NCBI RefSeq assembly: GCF_017854565.1
Contig: NZ_JAFMHJ010000019.1
Location: 1-59,785 of the forward strand
DNA from: Yoonia sp.
Lineage (GTDB): Bacteria > Pseudomonadota > Alphaproteobacteria > Rhodobacterales > Rhodobacteraceae
DNA: 59,785 nt
Direction: 5' to 3'
Position numbers and translations under genes: made by a program. The notes under the pieces were generated by a model that ran no database searches, was not told the DNA's origin, and saw only the letters and a list, made by a program, of their open reading frames with translations. Positions 18,298 through 27,536 of the stretch are shown piece by piece (the first letter of the stretch is position 1; each line of letters opens with the position of its first letter).

Positions 18298-18441
18298 CCT
18301 TGAACCATGGCAATGCTTAGTGCCGATCGCAGCCGAGCGCCAAATAAATAAATCCTTAACGGGCGGAACATTTTCAACACGCCCAGCGTTTATTAATAGC
18401 AAGATTACTCAACTAAAAATAACGTAAGAATTGAGGCAGAC

Positions 18442-18837
18442 ATGTCAGGGCCAGCAAACCGCGATCAAATCGCGCAGTATCAAGGCGGCTCAAAACATAC
18501 GGCAACTACGACTTTGATCATCGGCAATTCAGCACGTTGGAAAGCTGAAGGCCGATTGATACCCCGTTTGAAAGGCTTCCAATTTGTCGACATCGGCGAC
18601 CTGACGCCGCAGATCGTGAATGAAGCCAGCCCCGATATGGTCCTGTCGCCCTTGATTGGCGATGAATTTGATGCGGTGGATCTGGCGATGAAATTGAACG
18701 AGCTTAACTATTTGGGGCGCTACCGGGCGATTGCAAATGATGTGCCTGATGTCGAATTAATCAGGCGAGAAGTGTATGGTGTTGCACCCCAGCTCGACTT
18801 TGATCTGTTGATTATGCCGGAACAAAAAGCGGGCTGA
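18442..18837 (+). CDS. Conserved hypothetical protein, 131 residues
   Basis: A small soluble protein transcribed away from phoR. It has no signal peptide or membrane helix. The middle reads like an alternating strand/helix fold (TTLIIGNSARW, FQFVDIGDLTPQIVNEASPDMVLSPLIG, DLAMKLNELNYLGRYRAI), which loosely recalls a receiver-like domain in which DMVLSPL would replace the phospho-acceptor strand; the catalytic aspartates are not evident. I do not recognise a named family. The ATG follows GAGGCAGAC, an acceptable ribosome site. Confidence 0.75.
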   Translation: MSGPANRDQIAQYQGGSKHTATTTLIIGNSARWKAEGRLIPRLKGFQFVDIGDLTPQIVNEASPDMVLSPLIGDEFDAVDLAMKLNELNYLGRYRAIANDVPDVELIRREVYGVAPQLDFDLLIMPEQKAG

Positions 18838-18841
18838 CACG

Positions 18842-19363
18842 CTAAACCGGTTTCAGACCATCGCGGAATCGGGCGGCATTGTCCTGATAGTGCAAGGCCG
18901 ATGTCCGAAGGGCGTTGATTGCAGCGTCGTCCAGCGCCCGCACGACCCGGCCCGGAACCCCCATGACCAATGACCCATCAGGAATTACCTTGCCTTCTGT
19001 AATCAACGACCCCGCGCCGATCAGGCAATGTGCGCCGATGATCGCGCCATTCAAGACCGTGGCACCCATCCCGACCAGCGTGTTTTCACCTATTGTACAG
19101 CCATGCAGCATGGCCTTGTGGCCGATCGTACACCCCGCACCAATAGTCAGCGGAAACCCGATATCGGTATGCAGGACGCAGTTTTCCTGAATGTTACTGC
19201 CCGCACCCAGTGTGATCGGTTCATTGTCACCGCGCAGTGTGCTGCCAAACCAGACAGATGATCCCGTCTCAAGCACCACATTGCCGATGACATGGCAACC
19301 TGGGGCAACCCACGCATCCTGCGCCACATCGGGCGTCACGGTTCCAAGGGCATATAGGGTCAT
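18842..19363 (-). CDS. Gamma-carbonic anhydrase family hexapeptide protein
   Basis: 173 residues with the left-handed beta-helix hexapeptide pattern (repeated I/V-G-x-G units such as [42 protein letters not shown]). Histidines in [18 protein letters not shown] correspond to the metal ligands of the gamma class. Many relatives (YrdA, PaaY) have weak or no carbonic anhydrase activity, so function is not certain. Its ATG overlaps the gmk stop (ATGA), so it is the last gene of a yicC-gmk-gamma-CA unit. Confidence 0.9.
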   Translation of the reverse strand: MTLYALGTVTPDVAQDAWVAPGCHVIGNVVLETGSSVWFGSTLRGDNEPITLGAGSNIQENCVLHTDIGFPLTIGAGCTIGHKAMLHGCTIGENTLVGMGATVLNGAIIGAHCLIGAGSLITEGKVIPDGSLVMGVPGRVVRALDDAAINALRTSALHYQDNAARFRDGLKPV

Positions 19364-19998
19364 GACATATCTCCGAATTCGCTCTGCAATCTGCGGACGT
19401 GAGTCACAAGATCCGGCTGCTGCGACCGGCGCAACCGTTCGGCGCTAATGATGGTCTCGAGCTGTTTTTCAGTCGCCGACAGGTCATCGTTGATCAAGAC
19501 ATAATCATATCCGTCCCAATGGCTAATTTCATCCCAGCTTTTTCGCATACGTTTTTCAATGACGTCTGGCGCGTCTTGGCCCCGGCTGACCAGACGCCGA
19601 TGCAGTTCCGTGATTGAAGGTGGCAGGATGAAAATCGACAGCACATGTTCTTGCAGTGCCGAATTACTGATCTGCTGCGCACCCTGCCAGTCGACATCAA
19701 ACAAAACGTCATGCCCTGCTTCCATCGCCGCTTGCACCGGCGCTTTGGGCGAGCCGTAGTAGTTGCCGAACACCTGCGCATGCTCCAGCATCTCGCCATA
19801 GGCCACCTGCCGCTGGAACTCCGGCACGGTCACAAAGTAGTAATCCTTCCCGTCCACTTCGCCTTCGCGCGGGGCGCGGGTCGTGGCCGAAACCGAAAAC
19901 CGCAAGCTGTCATCCCAGACGCGCAACAATCCAGCCAACGTCGATTTTCCGGCCCCAGAGGGCGACGACAGGATGATCAAAAGACCGCGTCGGGTCAT
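19360..19998 (-). CDS. gmk: Guanylate kinase
   Basis: 212 residues from [20 protein letters not shown]. The P-loop [10 protein letters not shown], the GMP-binding region [20 protein letters not shown] and the lid region with [17 protein letters not shown] are all in place. It phosphorylates GMP to GDP. The 14-residue upstream extension in frame lacks family likeness. It lies 4 bases after yicC, a common arrangement in bacteria. Confidence 0.96.
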   Translation of the reverse strand: MTRRGLLIILSSPSGAGKSTLAGLLRVWDDSLRFSVSATTRAPREGEVDGKDYYFVTVPEFQRQVAYGEMLEHAQVFGNYYGSPKAPVQAAMEAGHDVLFDVDWQGAQQISNSALQEHVLSIFILPPSITELHRRLVSRGQDAPDVIEKRMRKSWDEISHWDGYDYVLINDDLSATEKQLETIISAERLRRSQQPDLVTHVRRLQSEFGDMS

Positions 19999-20002
19999 TG
20001 CG

Positions 20003-20893
20003 TCACTCCACATTCTGAACTTGCTCGCGCATCTGGTCAATCACCGCCTTGAGGTCAAGCCCGATCGCCGTTAACGGCCCAAACTGCGCCTTTGCGCATA
20101 ATGTATTGGCCTCGCGGTTAAATTCCTGTGCAAGAAAGTCGAGCTTGCGGCCCGTTGGTTTTGGGTCGGCCACCAAATCGCGGGCTGCCTTGACATGAGC
20201 CTGCAACCGGTCGATTTCCTCGGTCACGTCGCCCTTTACTGCCAAAACGGCCAGTTCCTGCGCCAGACGGCCTTCGTCGACCTCGGCGATATCGTCAAGC
20301 ACACGGCGCATGGCGGCAACCAGATTGTCCCTGACGATCGGCGCTCGGGCTGTTGCGGCGGTCCATGCCGCAGCAGTCAGCGTGTCAATTTGCTGCAACT
20401 GATCCACTAGCACATCACTCAGCGCGGCCCCCTCAGTCGCGCGCATCTCGACAAAATCGGCAATCAACGGGTCAATGTCCGCGATCAAGGCCTGTGCCAA
20501 CGCCCCGGCATCATCATCAACGGCCCCTGCAACAAGGACCCCCCGGTGGGCCAGCACATCAGCAGCGGTCGGCTGTGCGAGTGTCACCCCAATCGCCGAG
20601 GCGCGGTCCTGCACCGCATCCAAGGCACGCAATACGCTATCCAACTGAGTCGCATCAATCGCCGGCGCCCCGCCGCGATCATCGCGGGTCAGGCGCAGGT
20701 TCACCGTGATATTGCCGCGCCCCAAGGCACGGGTCAGCGCCGCACGCAATGCCGCCTCCAACCCTTCAATTCCTTCGGGAAGACGCAGGCGCAGATCAAG
20801 ACCGCGCGCATTGACACCGCGCATGTCCCAATTCCATGTGATCAGACCCATGGTTCCGGTCCGGCTGGCAAATGCCGTCATTGATTGGATCAT
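20003..20893 (-). CDS. YicC family protein (endoribonuclease-type)
   Basis: 296 residues beginning [13 protein letters not shown], the standard YicC start, with GAGGG eight bases before; a GTG two codons upstream is less likely. The conserved N-terminal block ([20 protein letters not shown]) and the C-terminal DUF1732 block ([23 protein letters not shown]) are complete. E. coli YicC is reported to act on small RNAs as an endoribonuclease; the role here is not known. It heads the yicC-gmk unit. Confidence 0.93.
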   Translation of the reverse strand: MIQSMTAFASRTGTMGLITWNWDMRGVNARGLDLRLRLPEGIEGLEAALRAALTRALGRGNITVNLRLTRDDRGGAPAIDATQLDSVLRALDAVQDRASAIGVTLAQPTAADVLAHRGVLVAGAVDDDAGALAQALIADIDPLIADFVEMRATEGAALSDVLVDQLQQIDTLTAAAWTAATARAPIVRDNLVAAMRRVLDDIAEVDEGRLAQELAVLAVKGDVTEEIDRLQAHVKAARDLVADPKPTGRKLDFLAQEFNREANTLCAKAQFGPLTAIGLDLKAVIDQMREQVQNVE

Positions 20894-20979
20894 CGTCACA
20901 CCCTCGTCGTTTCACTGCCCGCACCTAAAGCCAAAGACAGTGGCGGGGCAAGTCCGTCAAATTTTCGCAAATTAACCCA

Positions 20980-20994
20980 TTAACACTTTGTTAA
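20980..20994 (+). promoter_or_regulatory. CtrA-type binding site before the PAS gene
   Basis: TTAACACTTTGTTAA at 20980-20994 is a perfect TTAA-N7-TTAA palindrome and also fits the Rhodobacteraceae TTAAC-N5-GTTAA form. Further TTAA half-sites lie at 20972 and 21017. The site stands about 90 bases before the PAS gene (plus strand) and a similar distance before yicC (minus strand); the first is the more likely target. Confidence 0.6.
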
Positions 20995-21085
20995 GTGAAT
21001 AATGTCGTAATCTTTGTTAAGTTCTGTTCAGAGATACAACGGACTTGCACCCACAGGGGCAGCCACAGCGAATGTTGAGGTCACT

Positions 21086-21727
21086 ATGAAAATCATCGAG
21101 GATACCCCGCGGCGGCGGCGCGCGGACCTGCCCGGTGCAGACAGCCCCGTACTGCAAAGCCTTGAACGGTATTGGCAAACCCTGCGCCATGCGCAGCGGA
21201 TCCCATCGCGCAACGATATCGAGCCAAGCCAGATTGACCGCGCGCTGCCCTATGCGTTTATCCTGCAGCGCGTCGCACCCGGCATCGCCCGGATGCGCGT
21301 CGCGAGCCAGCAATTGCATGATATCCTCAGAATGGACGCGCGCGGCATGCCGATCAGTTCGTTCTTCTTGCCGCAGGCCCGCGCGCAAATCGCAACCTTG
21401 ATTGAATCCGCATTTACCGAGCCGGCGATTGTCTGCGTCCCGCTGGATTCACCCGGCAGTCTGGTGCGTCCGCATCTGACGGGGACGATGTTGTTGCTGC
21501 CGCTGAATGATGCAAACGGCAAGACCACCCGGATTCTGGGTGCGCTTGTCACCGACGGGCAGACCGGGACACGCCCGCGCCGGTTTGAAGTGCCACGAGG
21601 TGCGATAATCCGCCACGAGCCGCTCAGCCTGCAACTGGCCAGCGTGCAAAGCATCCCACGCCCCACCCAACAAAAAGGGCCAGACGTCCAGCGCCCGGCC
21701 CTTCGTTTGATCGTCAATAACGCCTGA
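21086..21727 (+). CDS. PAS domain protein (PAS_5 family)
   Basis: 213 residues from MKIIEDTPRRRR; the in-frame ATG at 21014 would add 24 residues covering promoter-like sequence. The domain (about residues 20-175) has the pattern VLQSLERYWQTLR, SRNDIEPSQIDRALPYAFILQRVAPGIARMRVAS, and FFLPQARAQIATLIESAF, typical of the PAS_5 family abundant in Alphaproteobacteria. It has no output domain. The Caulobacter protein MopJ shows that single-PAS proteins can act on the CtrA cell-cycle/motility network; this gene carries a CtrA-type site upstream, which fits but does not prove such a role. Confidence 0.75.
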   Translation: MKIIEDTPRRRRADLPGADSPVLQSLERYWQTLRHAQRIPSRNDIEPSQIDRALPYAFILQRVAPGIARMRVASQQLHDILRMDARGMPISSFFLPQARAQIATLIESAFTEPAIVCVPLDSPGSLVRPHLTGTMLLLPLNDANGKTTRILGALVTDGQTGTRPRRFEVPRGAIIRHEPLSLQLASVQSIPRPTQQKGPDVQRPALRLIVNNA

Positions 21728-23098
21728 TCAGACCGCTTTGGCCTGCTGCATCGTGCTGCGGCGGGTCGAAAGCTCTTCTGACACCAAGAATGCCAGCTCA
21801 AGCGACTGCGATGCGTTCAGACGTGGATCGCATGCCGTGTGATAACGGTCTGACAGATCCTCGTCTGTCACGGCGCGCACGCCACCGGTGCATTCGGTCA
21901 CGTCCTTGCCTGTCATTTCGAAGTGAACACCGCCGGGGATTGTGCCTTCGGCATTGTGTACGGCAAAGAATTCACGGACTTCGCGCAACACCGATTCAAA
22001 CGGCCGTGTCTTGTATCCGGTCGTCGATTTGATGGTGTTGCCGTGCATGGCGTCACAGGTCCACACAACCTTGGCGCCTTCTTCCTCGACCGCGCGGATC
22101 AAACGCGGCAGGTGTTCGCCCACCGACCCCGCCCCGAAACGGGCAATCAGCGTCAGCCGCCCGGCTTCGTTGTCGGGGTTCAGCGACGCCATCAACGATT
22201 TCAGATGCCCGGATGTCATTGTCGGACCACATTTCAGACCGATCGGGTTCTGCACGCCCTTGCAGAATTCAACATGGGCACCGTCTGGCTGACGGGTGCG
22301 GTCACCGATCCAGATCATGTGGCCAGACCCAGCCAGCCATTTGCCACTGGTCGAATCCAAACGGCAAAGCGCCTCTTCATACTCCAGCAACAGCGCTTCG
22401 TGGCTGGTGTAGAAATCAACCGTTTCCAGCGCATGGGCCGCCTCTTGGCGGATGCCGATCGCTTCCATGAAGGACAGCGTGTCGCTGATGCGTTCCGACA
22501 TTTCACGATATTTTTCGGCTTCGGGCGCACCGGTAAAGCCAAGCGTCCAGCCATGCACCTTGTGCACGTCGGCAAAGCCGCCCGTCGAAAACGCGCGCAG
22601 CAGGTTCAGCGTTGCAGCCGCCTGCAAATACGCCTGCAACATCCGTTCCGGATCAGGGTTGCGCGCGGCTTCGGTAAAATTAAAGCCGTTGATGATATCA
22701 CCGCGATAGCTGGGCAGCTCGATCCCGTTCACCGTCTCGGTCGGGGCGGATCGCGGCTTGGCCATTTGCCCGGCCATCCGGCCCACTTTGACCACAGGCA
22801 CCTTGGCACCATACGTCAGCACCATCGCCATCTGCAACATCACCTTAAAGGTGTCGCGGATGCCGTTTGCAGCAAATTCCGCAAAGCTTTCGGCGCAATC
22901 GCCACCTTGCAGCAAAAACGCTTCGCCGCGGCTGACGGCACCCAATTGCGCCTTGAGCTTGCGTGCCTCGCCAGCAAAAACCAACGGCGGATAACTGGCA
23001 AGACGGTCTTCAACAGCGCTCAGCGCGGCTGCATCGGTATAGTCAGGCATCTGCACCCGCGGCTTTGCGCGCCAGTCAGATTTTTGCCAGTCAGTCAT
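21728..23098 (-). CDS. 3-deoxy-7-phosphoheptulonate synthase, class II
   Basis: 456 residues, the usual length of the class II (plant/AroA-II) enzyme. Landmarks are [15 protein letters not shown] near residue 80, [28 protein letters not shown], and [15 protein letters not shown], followed by [18 protein letters not shown] that carries metal-binding residues. It condenses phosphoenolpyruvate and erythrose 4-phosphate at the entry to aromatic amino acid synthesis. It converges directly on the PAS gene (stop codons adjacent), and no terminator is seen between them. Confidence 0.96.
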   Translation of the reverse strand: MTDWQKSDWRAKPRVQMPDYTDAAALSAVEDRLASYPPLVFAGEARKLKAQLGAVSRGEAFLLQGGDCAESFAEFAANGIRDTFKVMLQMAMVLTYGAKVPVVKVGRMAGQMAKPRSAPTETVNGIELPSYRGDIINGFNFTEAARNPDPERMLQAYLQAAATLNLLRAFSTGGFADVHKVHGWTLGFTGAPEAEKYREMSERISDTLSFMEAIGIRQEAAHALETVDFYTSHEALLLEYEEALCRLDSTSGKWLAGSGHMIWIGDRTRQPDGAHVEFCKGVQNPIGLKCGPTMTSGHLKSLMASLNPDNEAGRLTLIARFGAGSVGEHLPRLIRAVEEEGAKVVWTCDAMHGNTIKSTTGYKTRPFESVLREVREFFAVHNAEGTIPGGVHFEMTGKDVTECTGGVRAVTDEDLSDRYHTACDPRLNASQSLELAFLVSEELSTRRSTMQQAKAV

Positions 23099-23313
23099 TG
23101 TCTCGCTCCGTTTTCAGTTTGGTTAGCGGTATCAGGTGCCCGATATAACGCGGAGACCGCCCCGGGCCAATGGCAAAGTTGCACATCATGCACTCTGGTC
23201 CGTTTTGACAGCTTGCGACCATGCAATAAACGAAAACCTTTGGACTTTCCGCTTGAACGCAGGGTCTAAACCTGTTGAGGTCCCGCGACAATCCGTCCGT
23301 TAGGTCCCGCCAA

Positions 23314-24315
23314 ATGTCTATAGAACCACAAATTGTGGAAGTCGATCACGCTGGCAAGCCACGCCGCTTTGTGTTCGTGCTGATGCAAAATTTCACGATG
23401 CTGTGTTTCGCCAGCGCTGTGGAAAGCCTGCGCATTGCAAACCGAACCGCAGGTAAGACATTGTATAGCTGGAAAATCATCGGCGAAGGCGGCGGCGATG
23501 CCGTTTGTTCAAACGGCTGTGCTTTTCGGCTTGAGGATGACCTGTGCGAATTGGACCGCAACGATACCGTCATGCTGTGTGGCGGAATTGACGTGCAGAA
23601 AGCCACGACCAAGAAGACGTTGAACTGGCTGCGCCGCGAGGCGCGGCGCGGTGTGATTGTTGGAGGGCTTTGCACGGCGGGCTATACCATGGCCAAGGCT
23701 GGCCTGCTTGACGGCAAGAAAGCGACGATTCATTGGGAAAATCAAGACAGCTTTGCTGAGGAATTCGAAGATGTCATTCTGACGAAGTCCGTATTCGTCG
23801 TTGACGGAAACCGGATCACGACCGCCGGTGGCACCGCGTCAATCGACCTGATGCTCAAGATCATCGCCGACGACCATGGCGAGGATCTTGCCAATGCCGT
23901 CGCTGATACACTCATTTATTCTGCCATCCGCACAGATCAGGATACCCAGCGCCTGTCGATCCCGACCCGCATCGGCGTGCGCCATCCCAAACTGTCGCGA
24001 GTGATCCAGATGATGGAAACCAACATCGAAGAACCGATCAGCCCTGCCACTCTGGCCCATGATGTCGGCATGTCCACACGCCAGTTAGAGCGGTTGTTCC
24101 GACGCTATTTATCGCGCAGCCCCAAACGCTATTACATGGAACTCCGCCTGCAAAAGGCGCGCAACTTGCTCATGCAGACAGATATGACCGTGATTAACGT
24201 CGCGCTGGCTTGTGGCTTTGCATCGCCGTCGCACTTCTCGAAATGCTATCGGTCACACTACAGCACCACACCCTACCGGGAACGCGGAACGCAAGCCTCA
24301 CGGCTGTCCGTCTAG
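23314..24315 (+). CDS. GlxA family transcriptional regulator (PfpI-like + AraC HTH)
   Basis: 333 residues from MSIEPQIVEVDHAG. The N-terminal ~190 residues form a DJ-1/PfpI-like domain (FVFVLMQNFTMLCFASAVESL; the nucleophile-elbow position reads GGLCTAGYTMAKAGLL) and the C-terminal ~100 residues form an AraC double helix-turn-helix (LAHDVGMSTRQLERLFRRYL and VALACGFASPSHFSKCYRSHY). Such regulators often respond to quaternary amines or amino acids; the effector here is unknown. It stands between the divergent DAHP synthase gene and the liv operon on the same strand as the latter. Confidence 0.9.
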   Translation: MSIEPQIVEVDHAGKPRRFVFVLMQNFTMLCFASAVESLRIANRTAGKTLYSWKIIGEGGGDAVCSNGCAFRLEDDLCELDRNDTVMLCGGIDVQKATTKKTLNWLRREARRGVIVGGLCTAGYTMAKAGLLDGKKATIHWENQDSFAEEFEDVILTKSVFVVDGNRITTAGGTASIDLMLKIIADDHGEDLANAVADTLIYSAIRTDQDTQRLSIPTRIGVRHPKLSRVIQMMETNIEEPISPATLAHDVGMSTRQLERLFRRYLSRSPKRYYMELRLQKARNLLMQTDMTVINVALACGFASPSHFSKCYRSHYSTTPYRERGTQASRLSV

Positions 24316-24544
24316 CTGTCAAGAACGCATCGTCACATGATGCGGAACGCTGAAGGCTGACCCAACAGGCCGGGCCAACCTGACAACTGCGCGCCGTCGG
24401 CCCCATTTTTCGCATTTTGCAGCCAAATAGACCGCAGATTACCGCAGTTTAAGGCGAAATGCCCAAGCGTTGTGGCTTCACATCCCGGTACGCCCTGTTA
24501 ATGTCTTCGCTAGGATAAAAAATATCCATCAGCGGAGACTAAAA

Positions 24545-25741
24545 ATGAAAAAACTACTTTTGGCGACAACCGCCATGGCGATGATGACTGGCGCGGCACA
24601 CGCGGCAGGTCATGCGGAAGACGTAAAAATTGGTGTAGTCCTGGGTTTCACCGGCCCCTTGGAATCCATTACACCAGCCATGGGCGCTGGCGCCGAGATG
24701 GCGATGGCAGAAGTGACGGCATCCGGCGCGCTGCTGGGCGGTGCGACCGTCACATCCGTGCGCGGTGATAGCACATGCATCGACGCAGGTGCGGCCACAT
24801 CCGCAGCCGAGCGTCTGGTCACTTCCGACGGCGTGAATGCGATTATGGGCGCAGATTGTTCCGGCGTGACCGGCGCCATTTTGCAGAACGTCGCCCGTCC
24901 GAACGGCGTCGTCATGATCTCTCCGTCCGCGACATCACCGGGCCTGTCAAGCGCTGACGATGATGGCCTGTTCTTCCGGACAGCGCCATCTGACGCGCGT
25001 CAGGGTGTGATCATCACCAACATCCTGCAGGACCGCGGTTACAATGAAGTCGCACTGACATATACCAACAACGACTACGGCAAAGGTCTTGCCGATGCGT
25101 TTCAGGCTGCGTTTGAAGCGGCTGGTGGTACGGTCACAATTTCGGCAGCCCATGAAGACGGCAAGGCCGACTACTCTGCGGAAGTCGGCGCACTGGCATC
25201 TGCTGGCGGCGAAGTTCTTGTCGTTGCAGGCTACGTCGACCAAGGTGGGTCCGGCGTGATCCGTTCCGCGCTCGACACTGGCGCATTTGATACGTTCTAC
25301 GTGCCTGACGGCATGGTTGGCGCGAAACTGAATGAAAACTTCGGCGCAGAGATGAACGGATCGTTTGGTGCATACCCCGGCACAGACAGCCCCGGTGCGG
25401 CAAAGTTCGTTGAATTGGCTGCCGAAGCCGGTTTTGACGGAACAGGCGCGTTTTCACCTGAATCATACGACGCAGCGGCCCTGATCATGCTGGCCATGCA
25501 GGCTGCGGGTTCGTCTGCCTCGGCCGACTTCAAAGATCACGTTTTTGACGTGGCCAACGCCCCCGGCGTGGAGATTTTCCCAGGTGAGCTGCAGAAAGGT
25601 CTCGAGCTTCTCGCGGCGGGCACCGACATCGACTATGTCGGCGCATCTGCTGTTGAATTGATTGGCCCCGGTGAATCGGCTGGTAACTATCAGGAAATCG
25701 AATTTGCCGATGGTGTTTATTCGACAATCGGTTTCCGTTAA
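24545..25741 (+). CDS. Branched-chain amino acid ABC transporter substrate-binding protein
   Basis: 398 residues from MKKLLLATTAMAMMTGAAHAA, a typical signal peptide; an in-frame ATG 25 codons upstream lies in the leader. The mature part is a Leu/Ile/Val-binding type I periplasmic fold (KIGVVLGFTGPLESI, ... NAIMGADCSGVTGAILQNVA, ISPSATSPGLSS, VALTYTNNDYGKGLADAF). It is the first gene of a six-gene transport operon. The ligand could be a branched-chain amino acid or another amide or amino acid. An ACCGCAG direct repeat upstream (near 24431 and 24441) may be regulatory. Confidence 0.92.
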   Translation: MKKLLLATTAMAMMTGAAHAAGHAEDVKIGVVLGFTGPLESITPAMGAGAEMAMAEVTASGALLGGATVTSVRGDSTCIDAGAATSAAERLVTSDGVNAIMGADCSGVTGAILQNVARPNGVVMISPSATSPGLSSADDDGLFFRTAPSDARQGVIITNILQDRGYNEVALTYTNNDYGKGLADAFQAAFEAAGGTVTISAAHEDGKADYSAEVGALASAGGEVLVVAGYVDQGGSGVIRSALDTGAFDTFYVPDGMVGAKLNENFGAEMNGSFGAYPGTDSPGAAKFVELAAEAGFDGTGAFSPESYDAAALIMLAMQAAGSSASADFKDHVFDVANAPGVEIFPGELQKGLELLAAGTDIDYVGASAVELIGPGESAGNYQEIEFADGVYSTIGFR

Positions 25742-25758
25742 TCGGCCCACTTGACGTT

Positions 25759-25786
25759 GAAACGGCGCAGGCGACTGCGCCGTTTC
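25759..25786 (+). terminator. Hairpin between the binding-protein gene and livG
   Basis: GAAACGGCGCAG (25759-25770), loop GCGA, CTGCGCCGTTTC (25775-25786): 12 perfect pairs with a GNRA tetraloop. No T-run follows directly. It is probably a partial terminator or 3' stabiliser that leaves the binding protein more abundant than the membrane parts. Confidence 0.7.
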
Positions 25787-25830
25787 CCAAAATAAACGCA
25801 TAAAAAACTGCGTACCCCAGGGGGACGGAC

Positions 25831-26613
25831 ATGATCGTTGTTGAAAATCTGGTGAAAACCTTTGGTGGTTTTCGCGCTGTAGATGGCGCATCTCTACGGA
25901 TAGAGGAAGGTACAATCACCGGTTTGATTGGCCCCAATGGTGCCGGAAAAACCACCCTGTTCAATGTGATAGCTGGCGTTCTTAAGCCAACATCAGGTCG
26001 TGTGACCATGTTGGGCGAAGACATCACCGGCCTGCCGCCGCACGCGCTGTTCCATAAGGGTCTGTTGCGCACCTTTCAGATTGCGCACGAATTTTCGTCG
26101 ATGACCGTGCGTGAAAATCTGATGATGGTCCCCGGCAACCAGTCCGGCGAAACGCTGTGGAACACATGGTTCGGCCGTAAACGCATCGCTGAGGAAGAAC
26201 GCGCGCTGCAGGCCAAAGCCGATGAGGTGATCGAATTCCTGACGATCGAACACCTCAAGGATGAAAAAGCGGGCAACCTGTCCGGTGGTCAGAAAAAGCT
26301 GCTCGAACTGGGCCGCACCATGATGGTCGACGCGCGCATCGTATTTCTGGATGAGGTCGGCGCGGGCGTGAACCGCACTCTGCTCAATACCATCGGTGAC
26401 GCGATCATCAGGCTGAACAAGGAACGCAACTACACGTTTGTCGTCATTGAACACGATATGGATTTCATTGGCCGGCTCTGCGACCCCGTCATTTGCATGG
26501 CCGAAGGTCATGTGCTGGCCGAAGGGACGCTGGACGAGATCAAAGCCAATGAGCACGTCATCGAGGCGTATCTTGGCACTGGCCTGAAAAACAAAGACAA
26601 GGTGGGCGCATGA
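25831..26613 (+). CDS. Branched-chain amino acid ABC transporter ATP-binding protein LivG
   Basis: 260 residues. Walker A is GPNGAGKTT, the Q-loop is LLRTFQIAHEFSSMTVREN, the signature is LSGGQKKLLELGR, Walker B is IVFLDEVGAGVN, and the H-loop is FVVIEHDMDFIGRLCD. Walker B has Val where most ABC proteins have Pro after the catalytic Glu (DEV in place of DEP). With LivF it energises the LivH/LivM channel. The stop overlaps a small downstream ORF by four bases. Confidence 0.93.
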   Translation: MIVVENLVKTFGGFRAVDGASLRIEEGTITGLIGPNGAGKTTLFNVIAGVLKPTSGRVTMLGEDITGLPPHALFHKGLLRTFQIAHEFSSMTVRENLMMVPGNQSGETLWNTWFGRKRIAEEERALQAKADEVIEFLTIEHLKDEKAGNLSGGQKKLLELGRTMMVDARIVFLDEVGAGVNRTLLNTIGDAIIRLNKERNYTFVVIEHDMDFIGRLCDPVICMAEGHVLAEGTLDEIKANEHVIEAYLGTGLKNKDKVGA

Positions 26614-26771
26614 CCCGATTTATCCTTACCATCCTGCTGGGGATGATCCTGGGCGCTGTTTTAACGCTTTGGTTTATCTACCAAAATTACGCAGATTCGT
26701 CAGAACAAGCGCTGATGCGCGACACGTTGACGACCTATCTGCCCTTCATGTCGGAGTACTTTAACCCGTGA
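26610..26771 (+). CDS. Small single-pass membrane protein inside the liv operon
   Basis: 53 residues: MTRFILTILLGMILGAVLTL begins a single strong membrane helix (about 3-24), and the rest is a short soluble tail ending LPFMSEYFNP. The ATG overlaps the livG stop (ATGA) and the TGA overlaps the livF GTG start (GTGA), so it exactly fills the space between two ABC subunit genes and is set for coupled translation. I do not recognise the family. It may be a helper or stabilising subunit of this transporter. Confidence 0.7.
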   Translation: MTRFILTILLGMILGAVLTLWFIYQNYADSSEQALMRDTLTTYLPFMSEYFNP

Positions 26772-27481
26772 GTGATCCATTTTTGATCGGCGAGGCCATG
26801 ACCGGCGGCTATGGCAAAGGCCCCGATATTCTTCATGGTTGCACGATTGCAGCCGAAAAAGGTGAAATTGCCGTGATCGTTGGCCCCAACGGCGCGGGTA
26901 AATCCACTGCGATGAAGGCTATCTTCGGAATGCTGAACGTCAACAGTGGCGCTGTGCGGCTGGACGGTGAGGATATCACCAAACTCACGCCGCAACAGCG
27001 GGTTGTAAAGGGTATGGGCTTTGTCCCGCAAACCGCGAATATCTTCACCTCGATGACGGTGGAAGAGAACCTTGAGATGGGCGCCTTTATCCGCCGCGAC
27101 GATTTTCGCGATACGATGACACAGGTCTATGACCTGTTTCCTATCCTGAAGGAAAAACGCAATCAGCCCGCCGGAGAGCTTTCGGGCGGCCAGCGGCAAC
27201 AGGTGGCTGTCGGTCGCGCGCTGATGACCAAACCAAAGGTGCTGATGCTGGACGAACCTACTGCGGGCGTCAGCCCCATTGTGATGGACGAACTCTTTGA
27301 CCGGATCATCGAGGTTGCCCGCACCGGCATCCCGATTCTGATGGTGGAACAAAACGCCCGCCAAGCGCTTGAAATTGCGGATAAAGCCTATGTTCTGGTC
27401 CAAGGGCGCAACGCCCACACCGGCACTGGCAAAGAGCTATTGGCAAACCCCGAAGTCCGGCGGAGTTTCTTGGGCGGATGA
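26768..27481 (+). CDS. Branched-chain amino acid ABC transporter ATP-binding protein LivF
   Basis: 237 residues, starting at GTG 26768 that overlaps the small ORF before it. Walker A is GPNGAGKST, followed by GMGFVPQTANIFTSMTVEENLEMGAF typical of LivF, the signature LSGGQRQQVAVGRALM, Walker B VLMLDEPTAGVSP and the H-loop ILMVEQNARQALEIAD. The second ATPase of the importer. Confidence 0.94.
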   Translation: MSDPFLIGEAMTGGYGKGPDILHGCTIAAEKGEIAVIVGPNGAGKSTAMKAIFGMLNVNSGAVRLDGEDITKLTPQQRVVKGMGFVPQTANIFTSMTVEENLEMGAFIRRDDFRDTMTQVYDLFPILKEKRNQPAGELSGGQRQQVAVGRALMTKPKVLMLDEPTAGVSPIVMDELFDRIIEVARTGIPILMVEQNARQALEIADKAYVLVQGRNAHTGTGKELLANPEVRRSFLGG

Positions 27482-27536
27482 TGAAAAAAATTAACAGTGC
27501 GAATATGACAACGCCAACGCCACTGGGGACCTGCAC

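Noticed and set aside
21923..23269. 448-codon plus-strand open frame opposite DAHP synthase
   Set aside because: It lies antisense to a gene with full family motifs; such long antisense frames are usual in GC-rich DNA and the translation shows no recognisable domain.
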